From Actinomycetota bacterium (lineage in GTDB: Bacteria; Actinomycetota; Nitriliruptoria; Nitriliruptorales; Nitriliruptoraceae), in contig JAGXST010000254.1 in assembly GCA_018335555.1 (NCBI GenBank), forward strand, positions 1 through 32,152: DNA of 32,152 nucleotides, in the 5' to 3' direction. Below, in pieces: positions 16,912-24,968 of this stretch (positions are counted from its first letter, which is position 1; each line of letters opens with the position of its first letter). The notes under the pieces were generated by a model. It was not told where the DNA came from, searched no databases, and worked only from the letters and a program-made list of their open reading frames with translations. The translations under genes and the position numbers were made by a program.

Positions 16912-18126
16912 CTATTGCTTGTGACGGGCGCTCTCTGGCGCCAGGAAGGACAGGGCGGCGACGATCAGCATGAGCAGCGCGAACAGCAGGAACGTGGGAC
17001 GGAAACCGACGTGCTGCAGCCCGAAGCCGACGCCGAGCGGACCGATCACCATCCCCAGATCGACACCCATCCGCTGCAGTCCGACGGTGACACCGGGTCT
17101 CACGTCGTCGTCCATGACGTCTGCCATGACGGCGACCGGGGCGAGGCCGCTGTAGGCCGATACGGCCCCGAGGAGTGCGACGACGGCGAACAATTGCCAG
17201 AGTTCGCCGACGAACGCGAGGACGAGCAGCATCACGGCGTTGGCCGCCATGCTGCGGATCGTGATCGGTCGTCGCCCCGTCGAGTCCAGACTGCGACCGG
17301 CGTGAGGGAGCAGTAGCGCATTCGTCAGGACTGCCGCGGTGAGCAACACGCCGACCATGGCCACCGTCATGCCCAGTTCCTCGACCGCGAACATCGGGAT
17401 GGCGGTGTTTCGGACACCGGATCGCACCGCGTAGCCCGTGGAGACCACGAGCAGCGAGATCACGAACGCCGGCGTGGTGAGCAGCTGGTGGAGCGCCTCG
17501 CGAAGCCCGGGTTGCGTCTCTGGACTTCCGGAGCGCTCGACGCTGGCTGGGATCCACAGCGCTGACGTGACGCCGGCGACGACCGCCAGCAACGCGAACG
17601 CATAGAAGGGTGCGCGCAGGCTGATCACGTCACCGAGCGCCCCGCCCAGCACCGGACCGATCGAGAACGCCACGATGATCGCGGTGTGATAGGTGCCGAG
17701 CAGGCGTGCCTTCCGCAGTGGGTCGGCGAGCAGGATGATCACCGTGAACGCGGCGATGGTGTAGAGCGCGGAGCCGACCCCCGCGATGATCTGGCCGGTC
17801 AGCAGGGTCGCAAAGTCCGTGGCCAGTGCGCTCAGCAGGGCCCCCGCGGTCACGAGCAGGCAACCGCCCACGGCGACGCGGCGGAAGCCGAGCCGGTCGC
17901 CGAGCATGCCGCCGGCGAGGTCGAGCAGGAGGCGGGCGGCCCCGTACGAGGCGACGACGAAGCCGATCTGTGTCGTCCGGAACCCGAGCGACGCACCGAA
18001 CAGCGGCAGGACCGGGGTGATGGTGGCGTACCCCATGACGATGACGAAGTTCGAGAACGTGATCGCGACGAAGTTCTGCGGTGCCGTGGCCTGGAACCGG
18101 CGTACCCGCCCGACCAGCTGGCTCAC
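16912..18126 (-). CDS. Major facilitator superfamily (MFS) transporter
   Basis: The 404-residue membrane protein has about 12 hydrophobic helices. The loop between helices 2 and 3 reads DLAGGMLGDRLGFRRV, the classic MFS motif A (GxLxDRxGrR). A second copy, GRSLDSTGRRPITIR, follows in the second half. The pattern is that of drug/H+ antiporter or sugar-type MFS proteins. The GTG at 18126 lies 11 bases after the stop of the CocE-like gene, and GAAGGA overlapping that stop can serve as its ribosome binding site. The gap to the YtcJ gene is also 11 bases. It probably imports the operon's substrate or exports a product; direction and ligand are not visible. Confidence 0.9.
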   Translation of the reverse strand: MSQLVGRVRRFQATAPQNFVAITFSNFVIVMGYATITPVLPLFGASLGFRTTQIGFVVASYGAARLLLDLAGGMLGDRLGFRRVAVGGCLLVTAGALLSALATDFATLLTGQIIAGVGSALYTIAAFTVIILLADPLRKARLLGTYHTAIIVAFSIGPVLGGALGDVISLRAPFYAFALLAVVAGVTSALWIPASVERSGSPETQPGLREALHQLLTTPAFVISLLVVSTGYAVRSGVRNTAIPMFAVEELGMTVAMVGVLLTAAVLTNALLLPHAGRSLDSTGRRPITIRSMAANAVMLLVLAFVGELWQLFAVVALLGAVSAYSGLAPVAVMADVMDDDVRPGVTVGLQRMGVDLGMVIGPLGVGFGLQHVGFRPTFLLFALLMLIVAALSFLAPESARHKQ

Positions 18127-18137
18127 GTCCGTGTCCT

Positions 18138-19970
18138 TCAGGAAGCCGGGATCACGGGCAGCAGCACCTGGCTGGGATGGTCGGCTGACAGGTGCACGGT
18201 GTTGTTGGCCGGCCGTGAGGATCGCTGCCGTCCGAGTGGCTCGCCGGTGTTCGGATTGACGTCGTACTTGGGGAAGTTGCTCGAACTGACGTCGATACGG
18301 ATGCGGTGTCCACGAACGAACAGGTTCGAGGTCGCCGAGAGATCGACTTCGAGCCGGTAGATCTCGCCCGGCTCGAGCATCGCCTCGTGGTCGAAGCCCT
18401 CGTGGAACCGGGAGCGGATGATCCCGTCACAGATGTTGAGCGAGAAGCCCTCCGGCCAGTCCGGCGATGGCGGGTACTCGTCGATCAGCTTGACCGTGAA
18501 GTCGGTGTCGGGGGCGTCGCTGGACACGAACAGCGTCGCGAGGACCGGGCCGGTCAGCTCGGTGTCCACCTCCAGGGGCGCTGTTCGGAAGACCAACACG
18601 TCGGCACGCTGCTCCAGGGGTAGGCCGCTGGTCGGGTCACGTTGGTCGAGCCCACCCGGTCGGGCCACGCTGCTGACTCCGGACATGGCACCACCGACGG
18701 AGGGGACGGGGTTGCGCGGGTCGAACCGATAGGTGATCGATTCGGTACCAGTCGATGCGTCGGCCGTCAGCGCCCCTCCGGCGTGCAGGTAGTAGGGCGT
18801 CGGCTGCATCCGGGCGAGTGGCCACTCCTGTTCCCATCGCCACGTGCCGCCATGGTCGAGGCGGTGTGTCGGGGTCGGCGCGTCCATCCTTCGGCGCCCG
18901 GATCCGCCGCCCATCACGAAAAGCTTGACCGGGGGCTCGTCCTGCAGGCCGCTGTCGATGCCCCGGAGCACGTGGTCGAACCAGCGACGTCGCTCGTCGT
19001 TGTAGTCGAACGCTGCGGCACCGCCGAATTCGGTGTCACCGGAGAAGCTGTGTCGAACCGGCTCCTCGCCGTGGAGCCACGGTCCCATGATGAGGTGGAT
19101 GGGTTGGCTGAGCCGCCGCCGCAATTCGACGTAGTCGTTGAGTGTGCCCTTGGTGTGCATGTCGTACCAGCTGCCGACCAGCATCATCGGCACGTCGGGC
19201 ACGTCGTCGTAGTACTCCTGCGGGCTCAGCGTCCGGTTGCGCCAGTGGTCGTCGAACCCTCCGCGCGTGAGGGTGTCGAGCAACGACCGCTCGTAGTCGG
19301 GGAACTCCGCCAACACGGTCGTGCCTGCGTCGATGGTGCCGCGCAGGAGGATGGGCATCAGGCGGTCGTGGGCGAGGTGAGCCTCGATCCGTTGCGTGAG
19401 TTGTGCGTCCGCGCGGGCGCGGGGATCCGACAGTGCCATGTGCAGCATGAACGGATACATACGACCGTCCAGCGCCCCGCCGACCATGCGCAGACCCGAG
19501 ACGTAGTAGCTGGATTGCCCCTGGCAGCGGAACTGTGTCACCAGCGCTTCGGGGCGCAGCGTCGCCAGCGAGGACTGGGTGCTGTTGCTGTAGGAGAGCC
19601 CGGTCGTGGCGACGCGCCCGTCCGACCAGGGCTGGGAAGCGAGCCACTCGACCGTGTCGTAGCCGTCCTCGGCCTCGTTGACCCCGAAGTCCCAGTCCCC
19701 GTCGGAGTCATAGCGTCCGCGAACGTCCTGCAACGCGAAGGCGTACCCGTGGCGGCTGAAGTAGTGGGCGGCGCGGACCAGGATGGTGCGCTCGCGGTGG
19801 TAGGGGGTCCGCTCGACGATGACCGGCCAGGGACCGGAGCCGTGAGCAGGCAGGTACACGTCGGTGGCGAGAGTTCGGCCGTCTCGCATCGGGACGCGAC
19901 AGTTCTCGAGCAGGATCGAGCGGTCGACCCGCTTGCCGGCGATTGCGTCAGTGCTCGAGCGGGCATCCAT
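18138..19970 (-). CDS. CocE/NonD-family alpha/beta hydrolase (X-Pro dipeptidyl-peptidase-like)
   Basis: The 610-residue product has an N-terminal S15-type alpha/beta hydrolase (VPMRDGRTLATDVYLP, VIVERTPYHRE, FALQDVRGRYDSDGDW) with nucleophile Ser126 in GLSYS. The aspartate lies in VGSWYDMHTKGTLNDY and the histidine in GPWLHGEEPVRH. A C-terminal jelly-roll region (LEVDTELTGPVLATLFVSSDAPDTDF, VRGHRIRIDVSSSNFP) is the PepX_C domain. Members cleave esters (cocaine esterase), acyl-amino acids (glutaryl amidase) or X-Pro peptides. The ATG at 19970 is chosen because the conserved domain starts soon after and a purine-rich GGGAGAG lies upstream; the longer frame upstream has no support. It opens the leftward operon and is divergent from the DadA-like gene. 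The substrate bond type cannot be settled from sequence. Confidence 0.9.
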   Translation of the reverse strand: MDARSSTDAIAGKRVDRSILLENCRVPMRDGRTLATDVYLPAHGSGPWPVIVERTPYHRERTILVRAAHYFSRHGYAFALQDVRGRYDSDGDWDFGVNEAEDGYDTVEWLASQPWSDGRVATTGLSYSNSTQSSLATLRPEALVTQFRCQGQSSYYVSGLRMVGGALDGRMYPFMLHMALSDPRARADAQLTQRIEAHLAHDRLMPILLRGTIDAGTTVLAEFPDYERSLLDTLTRGGFDDHWRNRTLSPQEYYDDVPDVPMMLVGSWYDMHTKGTLNDYVELRRRLSQPIHLIMGPWLHGEEPVRHSFSGDTEFGGAAAFDYNDERRRWFDHVLRGIDSGLQDEPPVKLFVMGGGSGRRRMDAPTPTHRLDHGGTWRWEQEWPLARMQPTPYYLHAGGALTADASTGTESITYRFDPRNPVPSVGGAMSGVSSVARPGGLDQRDPTSGLPLEQRADVLVFRTAPLEVDTELTGPVLATLFVSSDAPDTDFTVKLIDEYPPSPDWPEGFSLNICDGIIRSRFHEGFDHEAMLEPGEIYRLEVDLSATSNLFVRGHRIRIDVSSSNFPKYDVNPNTGEPLGRQRSSRPANNTVHLSADHPSQVLLPVIPAS

Positions 19971-20097
19971 CGCGGTCTCTCCCGGCAGGTGGCGCGAGAG
20001 TCGGTGGCAGCGCGGTCTCCGCGTCCCGACAACCCGCTCGACATGCCACCCTCCGGCGGCTCGGCCGATGCAACTCGGCGACCCCCCGCAGGACAAC

Positions 20098-20110
20098 GCA
20101 CAGCCTGTAA
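20098..20110. promoter_or_regulatory. Degenerate TTAC-N5-GTAA site in the divergent CocE/DadA interval
   Basis: GCAC-AGCCT-GTAA keeps the centre and right half of the motif seen at 404 and 21544. It lies 128 bases upstream of the leftward operon start and about 150 bases upstream of the rightward one, in a 292-base divergent region with no gene. That region should hold both promoters, though I see no convincing -35/-10 pair in it. Confidence 0.3.
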
Positions 20111-20262
20111 CGACCCTCGCATACCCGCTGACACGTTGTTATGCCGGCCGAGTCCAGCGTGATGCTTAGGTGCTGGCGGGCGCCTGACGTCTGCCGCGCC
20201 CGTGCCGTCCCGTCGCCCTCCGGGCAGTAGTGGCTGCCCCGACGTACCGAACAGGTCCGCGC

Positions 20263-21495
20263 ATGCACGTTGTGGTCGTCGGCGGTGGGGTGATCGGGAC
20301 CACGTCGGCACATGCCCTGCTCGAAGCGGGTCACGAGGTCACCGTGGTCGATCGCGGACGTGACGGCGATGGCGTGGCGACGAACGTGAATGCCGGCCTG
20401 ATCTCGCCCGGACACGCGTTGGCCTGGGCCTCACCGGCGATGCTCGCTCGCCTGCCGGCTGTGCTCTCGAACAGGACGCCACAGTTGCGGGTGCGTGCGC
20501 ACTTCGACCCGCACCTGGTGCGATGGGGGATGAGCTTCGTCCGCAACTGCACGGCGGGACGAGCGCGCCGGACGAGCCTGCTGCGTGCAGAACTCGGCGA
20601 GCGCAGCCGCGTCCTGCTCGACCGCATGATCGCCGAGTTCGCGATCGACTGCGGGCGGGCGGAAGGCATGCTGTTCGTACACACGAGCGATGCGGCGCTC
20701 TCGCAACAGTTCGCGGCGATGCAGGTGCTGCGCGACGACGGCCATGACCTGCGGGCCGTGGATCGGGACGGCTGCCTGAGACTCGAGCCGGCCCTGGCGG
20801 GTGCGGACCTGGCCATCGCCGGAGCCATCCACCACCCGACCGGGTTCACCGCAGACTCTGCCGCGTTCACAGCGGCGCTGGGCCGGATCTGCCGTGAACA
20901 AGGAGCCCGCCTGGTGTCGGCGGACGTGACCGGATTCGAGTCCAGGGGTGAGCAGGTCGTGGCCCTCGTGACCGACCGGGGGCGGATCCCCGCCGACGCG
21001 GTTGTGGTCGCCGGGGGGGTGCACACGGCCGCGCTGCTGGGCAGGTCCGGACGACGTCTGCGGCTCTACCCGGTCGCGGGACTCGGACTCACCTGGGACG
21101 GGGTGCCGGAGGAGCTCGCTCCACGCCTCGGAGGCATCGACGAGACCAACCTGGTCGCGTGGTCGCGCGCGGACGGTCGTCTGCGCGTCACCGGCATCGC
21201 CGAGTTCAACCGCTTCTCGACCAGGGTCCACCCGGCGGATCTCCACCAGGTCACCCAGGGCGCCTACCGGCTGTTCCCCTGGCTCACCTCGCTCGGGAGA
21301 CCCCGCGTGGGCGTCGGGTTCCGGCCCATGACGGCGGACGGCCTGCCGAAGATCGGCCACTGGCGTGGCAACGTGTTCGTCAACGCGGGACACGCCAACC
21401 TCGGCTGGACCATGGCGTGCGGCGCCGCGGAGCTGCTGGCCGCGAGCGTGGCGGGACAGGCCGACGGTCCGTTGGCGACGGCGTTCGCGCCCTGA
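20263..21495 (+). CDS. FAD-dependent D-amino-acid dehydrogenase-like oxidoreductase (DadA-like)
   Basis: The 410-residue product begins with the flavin-binding MHVVVVGGGVIGTTSAHALLEAGHEVTVVDRG, the usual N-terminus of DadA proteins. It continues with NAGLISPGHALAWASPAML, which matches the conserved NAGxxxPG segment of this group. The C-terminal VGFRPMTADGLPKIG and NAGHANLGWTMACGAAELLA contact the flavin. DadA enzymes deaminate D-amino acids to 2-oxo acids and pass electrons to the respiratory chain, usually at the inner membrane face. ATG 20263 places the dinucleotide motif at the extreme N-terminus, as in the family; GTG 20230 would add 11 residues and is less likely. It is the second of three DAO-type enzymes in the window. 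Confidence 0.88.
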   Translation: MHVVVVGGGVIGTTSAHALLEAGHEVTVVDRGRDGDGVATNVNAGLISPGHALAWASPAMLARLPAVLSNRTPQLRVRAHFDPHLVRWGMSFVRNCTAGRARRTSLLRAELGERSRVLLDRMIAEFAIDCGRAEGMLFVHTSDAALSQQFAAMQVLRDDGHDLRAVDRDGCLRLEPALAGADLAIAGAIHHPTGFTADSAAFTAALGRICREQGARLVSADVTGFESRGEQVVALVTDRGRIPADAVVVAGGVHTAALLGRSGRRLRLYPVAGLGLTWDGVPEELAPRLGGIDETNLVAWSRADGRLRVTGIAEFNRFSTRVHPADLHQVTQGAYRLFPWLTSLGRPRVGVGFRPMTADGLPKIGHWRGNVFVNAGHANLGWTMACGAAELLAASVAGQADGPLATAFAP

Positions 21496-21497
21496 AC

Positions 21498-21519
21498 GCG
21501 ACGTCGACGTCGACGTCGC
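21498..21519. terminator. Perfect 22-bp palindrome of GACGTC repeats after the DadA-like gene
   Basis: The stretch consists of three GACGTC units plus flanks and is identical to its own reverse complement over 22 bases. It begins 3 bases after the stop codon. It can form a hairpin or cruciform and may stop transcription or mark the 3' end; there is no T-run. Confidence 0.4.
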
Positions 21520-21543
21520 CGCCGCGGCGATGCCAGCGCCCGT

Positions 21544-21578
21544 TTACGCACTGTAAGCATCCGCCCCAACTCTATAGA
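21544..21578 (+). promoter_or_regulatory. Candidate promoter/operator of the dehydrogenase operon (TTAC-N5-GTAA plus TATAGA)
   Basis: TTAC-GCACT-GTAA at 21544-21556 repeats the arrangement found at 404. Sixteen bases downstream, TATAGA (21573-21578) is a good -10 box. This places the inverted repeat over the -35 position, where a repressor could block or an activator could replace -35 recognition. The start codon at 21663 is 84 bases further on. Confidence 0.45.
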
Positions 21579-21662
21579 GGGTGTCGGTTGCCGGGCTCGG
21601 TGACGGCCGGAGACACTTGATGCAGTTGCCTCGCCCGTTCGTACGACCTCGGAGTCACGCAG

Positions 21663-23159
21663 ATGACTGAGCACATCACGCACTGGATCGCCGGCAAGGA
21701 ACACGGCGGAACCGCCACGCGGACCGCCGACGTGTACGACCCGGCAACCGGTCGCGTGACGGCGCACGTTGCCCTGGCCGACGCGGCCGACGTGGCCGAG
21801 GGCGTCGAAGCAGCTGCCGAAGCGGCCAAGGCCTGGCGTGCGACGTCCCTGACGCGACGGACACAGGTGCTGTTCGCCTTCCGGCAGTTGCTGTCCGAGC
21901 GAACCGAGGAACTGGCGGCCATCATCACCGCCGAGCACGGCAAGGTGCTCGACGACGCCGTCGGCGAGATCACCCGGGGCCTCGAGGTCGTCGAGTTCGC
22001 CTGCGGTATTCCGCACCTGCTCAAGGGCGGGTTCTCCGAGGGGGTGTCGACCGGGGTCGACGTCTACTCGATCCGCCAGCCGCTCGGCGTGGTCGCCATC
22101 ATCAGCCCGTTCAACTTTCCCGCCATGGTCCCGATGTGGTTCTTCCCCATCGCGATCGCCACGGGCAACGCCGTCATCCTCAAGCCCAGCGAGAAGGACC
22201 CGTCGGCAGCGGTCTGGATCGCTCGGTTGTGGGAGGAGGCGGGACTCCCGCCAGGCGTCTTCAACGTCATCCACGGCGACAAGGTCGCGGTCGATGCACT
22301 GCTCGAGCACCCGACGGTCGCCTCTGTCTCCTTCGTCGGATCGACACCGGTCGCCCGCTACGTCTACGAGACCGGCACGCGCAACGGCAAGCGGGTCCAG
22401 GCGCTCGGCGGGGCGAAGAACCACATGGTCGTCCTGCCCGACGCCGACCTGGACCTCGCTGCGGACGCCGCGGTGAGTGCAGGCTTCGGCGCCGCCGGCG
22501 AGCGGTGCATGGCGATCGCCACGGTGGTCGCCGTCGAGCCGATCGCCGACGACCTCGTCGCCCGCATTGCCGAACGCATGCAGGGCCTGCGGGTCGGTGA
22601 CGGGCGCCGTGGCTGCGACATGGGTCCGTTGATCACACGTGAGCACCGCGACCGCGTCGCCAGCTACGTCGACGCCGGGGTCGACGACGGCGCCGCACTC
22701 GTGGTCGACGGTCGCGAGCCGGGTGAGATCGACGCCGACGGGGAGGGGTTCTGGCTCGGACCCACCCTGTTCGACCGGGTGCGACCGGACATGAGCATCT
22801 ACACCGACGAGATCTTCGGTCCCGTGCTCGGCGTGGTACGCGCCTCGTCGTACGACGAGGCCCTGTCGCTCGTCAACGACAATCCCTACGGCAACGGCAC
22901 GGCCATCTTCACCAACGACGGAGGTGCGGCCCGCCGCTTCCAGTACGACGTCCAGGTCGGCATGGTGGGTATCAACGTGCCCATCCCGGTACCCATGGCC
23001 TACTACTCCTTCGGAGGCTGGAAGTCGTCGCTGTTCGGTGACACGCACGCGCACGGCATGGACGGCGTGCACTTCTTCACGCGCGGCAAGGTCGTGACGT
23101 CGCGGTGGCCAGAGCCCAGCCACGGGGGCATCAACCTCGGCTTTCCCCGTCACGACTGA
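21663..23159 (+). CDS. mmsA: CoA-acylating (methyl)malonate-semialdehyde dehydrogenase
   Basis: The 498-residue aldehyde dehydrogenase is of the MmsA type. It has THWIAGKEH at the start, IISPFNFPAMVPMWFFPIAIATGN with the catalytic Asn, LKPSEKDPSAA for cofactor binding, and the nucleophilic cysteine near residue 282 in GERCMAIAT. The segment LGGAKNHMVVLPDADLD has Asn where ordinary aldehyde dehydrogenases have the general-base Glu, a hallmark of the CoA-dependent branch. It converts malonate or methylmalonate semialdehyde with NAD+ and CoA to acetyl- or propionyl-CoA and CO2. ATG 21663 has GGAG 8 bases upstream. The class III aminotransferase that follows could make its semialdehyde substrate from beta-alanine or 3-aminoisobutyrate. 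Confidence 0.93.
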   Translation: MTEHITHWIAGKEHGGTATRTADVYDPATGRVTAHVALADAADVAEGVEAAAEAAKAWRATSLTRRTQVLFAFRQLLSERTEELAAIITAEHGKVLDDAVGEITRGLEVVEFACGIPHLLKGGFSEGVSTGVDVYSIRQPLGVVAIISPFNFPAMVPMWFFPIAIATGNAVILKPSEKDPSAAVWIARLWEEAGLPPGVFNVIHGDKVAVDALLEHPTVASVSFVGSTPVARYVYETGTRNGKRVQALGGAKNHMVVLPDADLDLAADAAVSAGFGAAGERCMAIATVVAVEPIADDLVARIAERMQGLRVGDGRRGCDMGPLITREHRDRVASYVDAGVDDGAALVVDGREPGEIDADGEGFWLGPTLFDRVRPDMSIYTDEIFGPVLGVVRASSYDEALSLVNDNPYGNGTAIFTNDGGAARRFQYDVQVGMVGINVPIPVPMAYYSFGGWKSSLFGDTHAHGMDGVHFFTRGKVVTSRWPEPSHGGINLGFPRHD

Positions 23160-23182
23160 ACCGACCCATGGAGGTCACGCCG

Positions 23183-24526
23183 GTGTCAGCGACCCTCGCG
23201 ACTGAAGCGCAACGCGTCTACGATCTCGACCGCCAACACGTGTTCCATTCCTGGTCGGCCCAGGCCGACCTCCGTCCCATGGTGGTGGCCGGGGCCGAGG
23301 GATCGTACGTATGGGACCACGATGGTCGCCGCTGGCTCGACTTCTCGTCGCAGCTGGTCAATACCAACATCGGCCATCAGCATCCCCGGGTCGTGGCAGC
23401 GATCAAGGAGCAGGCGGATCGTCTGTGCACGATCGCGCCTCAGCATGCCAACGATCGTCGGGGCGAGGCGGCGCACCGCATCGCGCGAGTTGCCCCGGAG
23501 GGCTTCCGGCGGGTCTTTTTCACCAGCGGCGGCGCCGAAGCGGTCGAGAACGCGGTCAGGATGGCGCGGCTCCACACCGGACGCATCAAGGTGCTCTCCG
23601 CGTACCGCTCCTACCACGGCGGCACCACGACGGCCGTGAACCTCACCGGTGACCCCCGGCGATGGCCCAATGATCACGGCAGCTCGGGGGTGGTGCACTT
23701 CTTCGGGCCCTTCCTGTTTCGGTCACACTTCCATGCCGGCACCGAAGCCGAGGAGTGCGAACGGGCACTGCAGCACCTGTCGGACATGATCATGTTCGAA
23801 GGGCCGGAGACGATTGCGGGCATCGCCCTGGAAACCATTCCGGGCACGGCCGGCATCATGCCTCCGCCGCCCGGCTACCTCGCCGGCGTGCGGGAGTTGT
23901 GCGACCAGTTCGGGATCGTGATGATCCTCGACGAGGTCATGGCCGGGTTCGGTCGCACCGGCGCATGGTTCGCGCTGGACCACTGGGGCGTGATCCCCGA
24001 CCTGATCACGTTCGCGAAGGGTGTGAACTCTGGGTACGTCCCACTGGGTGGCGTGATCATCTCCGACCCGATTGCAGCGACCTTCGACCACCGTGTCTAT
24101 CCCGGTGGCCTGACCTACTCCGGCCACCCGCTCGCCTGTGCGGCTGCTGTCGCGACACTCGATGCCATGACCGATGAAGGGATCGTCGAGCACGCGGCAT
24201 GGCTTGGACGTGACGTCCTCGGCCCGGGACTGGCCGAGCTCGCGGCTCGCCATCCCAGCGTCGGCGAGGTTCGCGGACTTGGCGCCTTCTGGGCCCTGGA
24301 CCTGGTTCGCGACCCTGCGACCCGTGAACCCCTGGCGCCCTACGGAGGTTCGAGCCCGGCGATGCAGCAGACCGTGGCGGCTTGTCTCGAAGGCGGCCTG
24401 CTGCCCTTCGTGAACTTCAACAGGATCCACGTGGTACCGCCGTGCAACACCTCCGCCGAAGACGCACGGATCGGCCTCGACATCCTCGATGCCGCACTGA
24501 CAGTGGCCGACCAGCACGTCGCCTGA
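23183..24526 (+). CDS. Class III PLP-dependent aminotransferase (omega-amino acid type)
   Basis: The 447-residue product is a fold-type I, class III aminotransferase. WDHDGRRWLDFSSQLVNTNIGHQHP is the substrate-entry region. FTSGGAEAVENAVRMARLHTG binds the phosphate. MILDEVMAGFGRTG carries the pyridine-N-contacting Asp, and TFAKGVNSGYVPLGGV contains the PLP lysine near residue 279. Members transfer the amino group of beta-alanine, 3-aminoisobutyrate, GABA or taurine to pyruvate or 2-oxoglutarate. GTG 23183 is preferred because GGAGG lies 8 bases before it; ATG 23168 lies over that element and has no own site. Next to the malonate-semialdehyde dehydrogenase, beta-alanine or 3-aminoisobutyrate is the most likely donor, by inference. 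Confidence 0.9.
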   Translation: MSATLATEAQRVYDLDRQHVFHSWSAQADLRPMVVAGAEGSYVWDHDGRRWLDFSSQLVNTNIGHQHPRVVAAIKEQADRLCTIAPQHANDRRGEAAHRIARVAPEGFRRVFFTSGGAEAVENAVRMARLHTGRIKVLSAYRSYHGGTTTAVNLTGDPRRWPNDHGSSGVVHFFGPFLFRSHFHAGTEAEECERALQHLSDMIMFEGPETIAGIALETIPGTAGIMPPPPGYLAGVRELCDQFGIVMILDEVMAGFGRTGAWFALDHWGVIPDLITFAKGVNSGYVPLGGVIISDPIAATFDHRVYPGGLTYSGHPLACAAAVATLDAMTDEGIVEHAAWLGRDVLGPGLAELAARHPSVGEVRGLGAFWALDLVRDPATREPLAPYGGSSPAMQQTVAACLEGGLLPFVNFNRIHVVPPCNTSAEDARIGLDILDAALTVADQHVA

Positions 24527-24554
24527 CCTTCGACCCCCAGCCGTGGAGTCCCGC

Positions 24555-24947
24555 ATGCCCGAAGCCGAGACCCGCCCGATCCCCAGCATCACCGCCGATG
24601 CCGCAACGACTCCCCTGGTTGCCCAGGGACAACGGGCGGGTGCCGACCGTGGCGACCCGCAGGTCTGCTCGCACGCCATCCACCGCGATGATCGCAGTGG
24701 CGCGGTGGCGGGCCTGTGGACCTGCACGCCGGGTAGTTGGCCGGTGCCGCCGCGCGACAACACCGAGGTGGCACACATTCTCTCCGGTCGTGCGCGCATC
24801 ACGGATGCCGACGGTCACGAGAAGCTGGTCGGCCCCGGTGACGTCCTCGTGCTACCGGTCGGTTGGGCGGGCCGCTGGGAGATCATCGAAGAAGTCCGCA
24901 AGGTGTATGTCATCGTTGACGCGCTCCCACCCGAGCCGGGGTCCTAG
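24555..24947 (+). CDS. Small cupin-domain protein (DUF861/Cupin_3-like)
   Basis: The 130-residue product is a single cupin barrel. GLWTCTPGSWPVPPRDNTEVAHILSGRARITDADG and GPGDVLVLPVGWAGRWEIIEEVRKVYVI match the DUF861 pattern found in ureidoglycine aminohydrolase-like and EutQ-like proteins. The Glu-Val-Ala-His in the first motif could bind a metal, but a full His set is not visible. Many such small cupins next to amine oxidases have no assigned role. ATG 24555 is chosen for GGAG with 6-base spacing; GTG 24543 is an alternative. It lies 28 bases after the aminotransferase and 21 bases before the end of the convergent gene, so it closes this rightward operon. Confidence 0.8.
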   Translation: MPEAETRPIPSITADAATTPLVAQGQRAGADRGDPQVCSHAIHRDDRSGAVAGLWTCTPGSWPVPPRDNTEVAHILSGRARITDADGHEKLVGPGDVLVLPVGWAGRWEIIEEVRKVYVIVDALPPEPGS

Positions 24948-24968
24948 GTTGCTGCGCCAAGACGACGT

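Noticed and set aside
15695-16924. Rightward frame of 409 codons opposite the YtcJ-like gene
   Set aside because: No recognisable motif; the leftward amidohydrolase with its HxH site explains the stretch.
18642-20162. Long rightward frame of 506 codons opposite the CocE-like gene
   Set aside because: Composition is that of a reverse-strand shadow (many Val, Arg, Gly, His) and the opposite strand carries clear hydrolase motifs.
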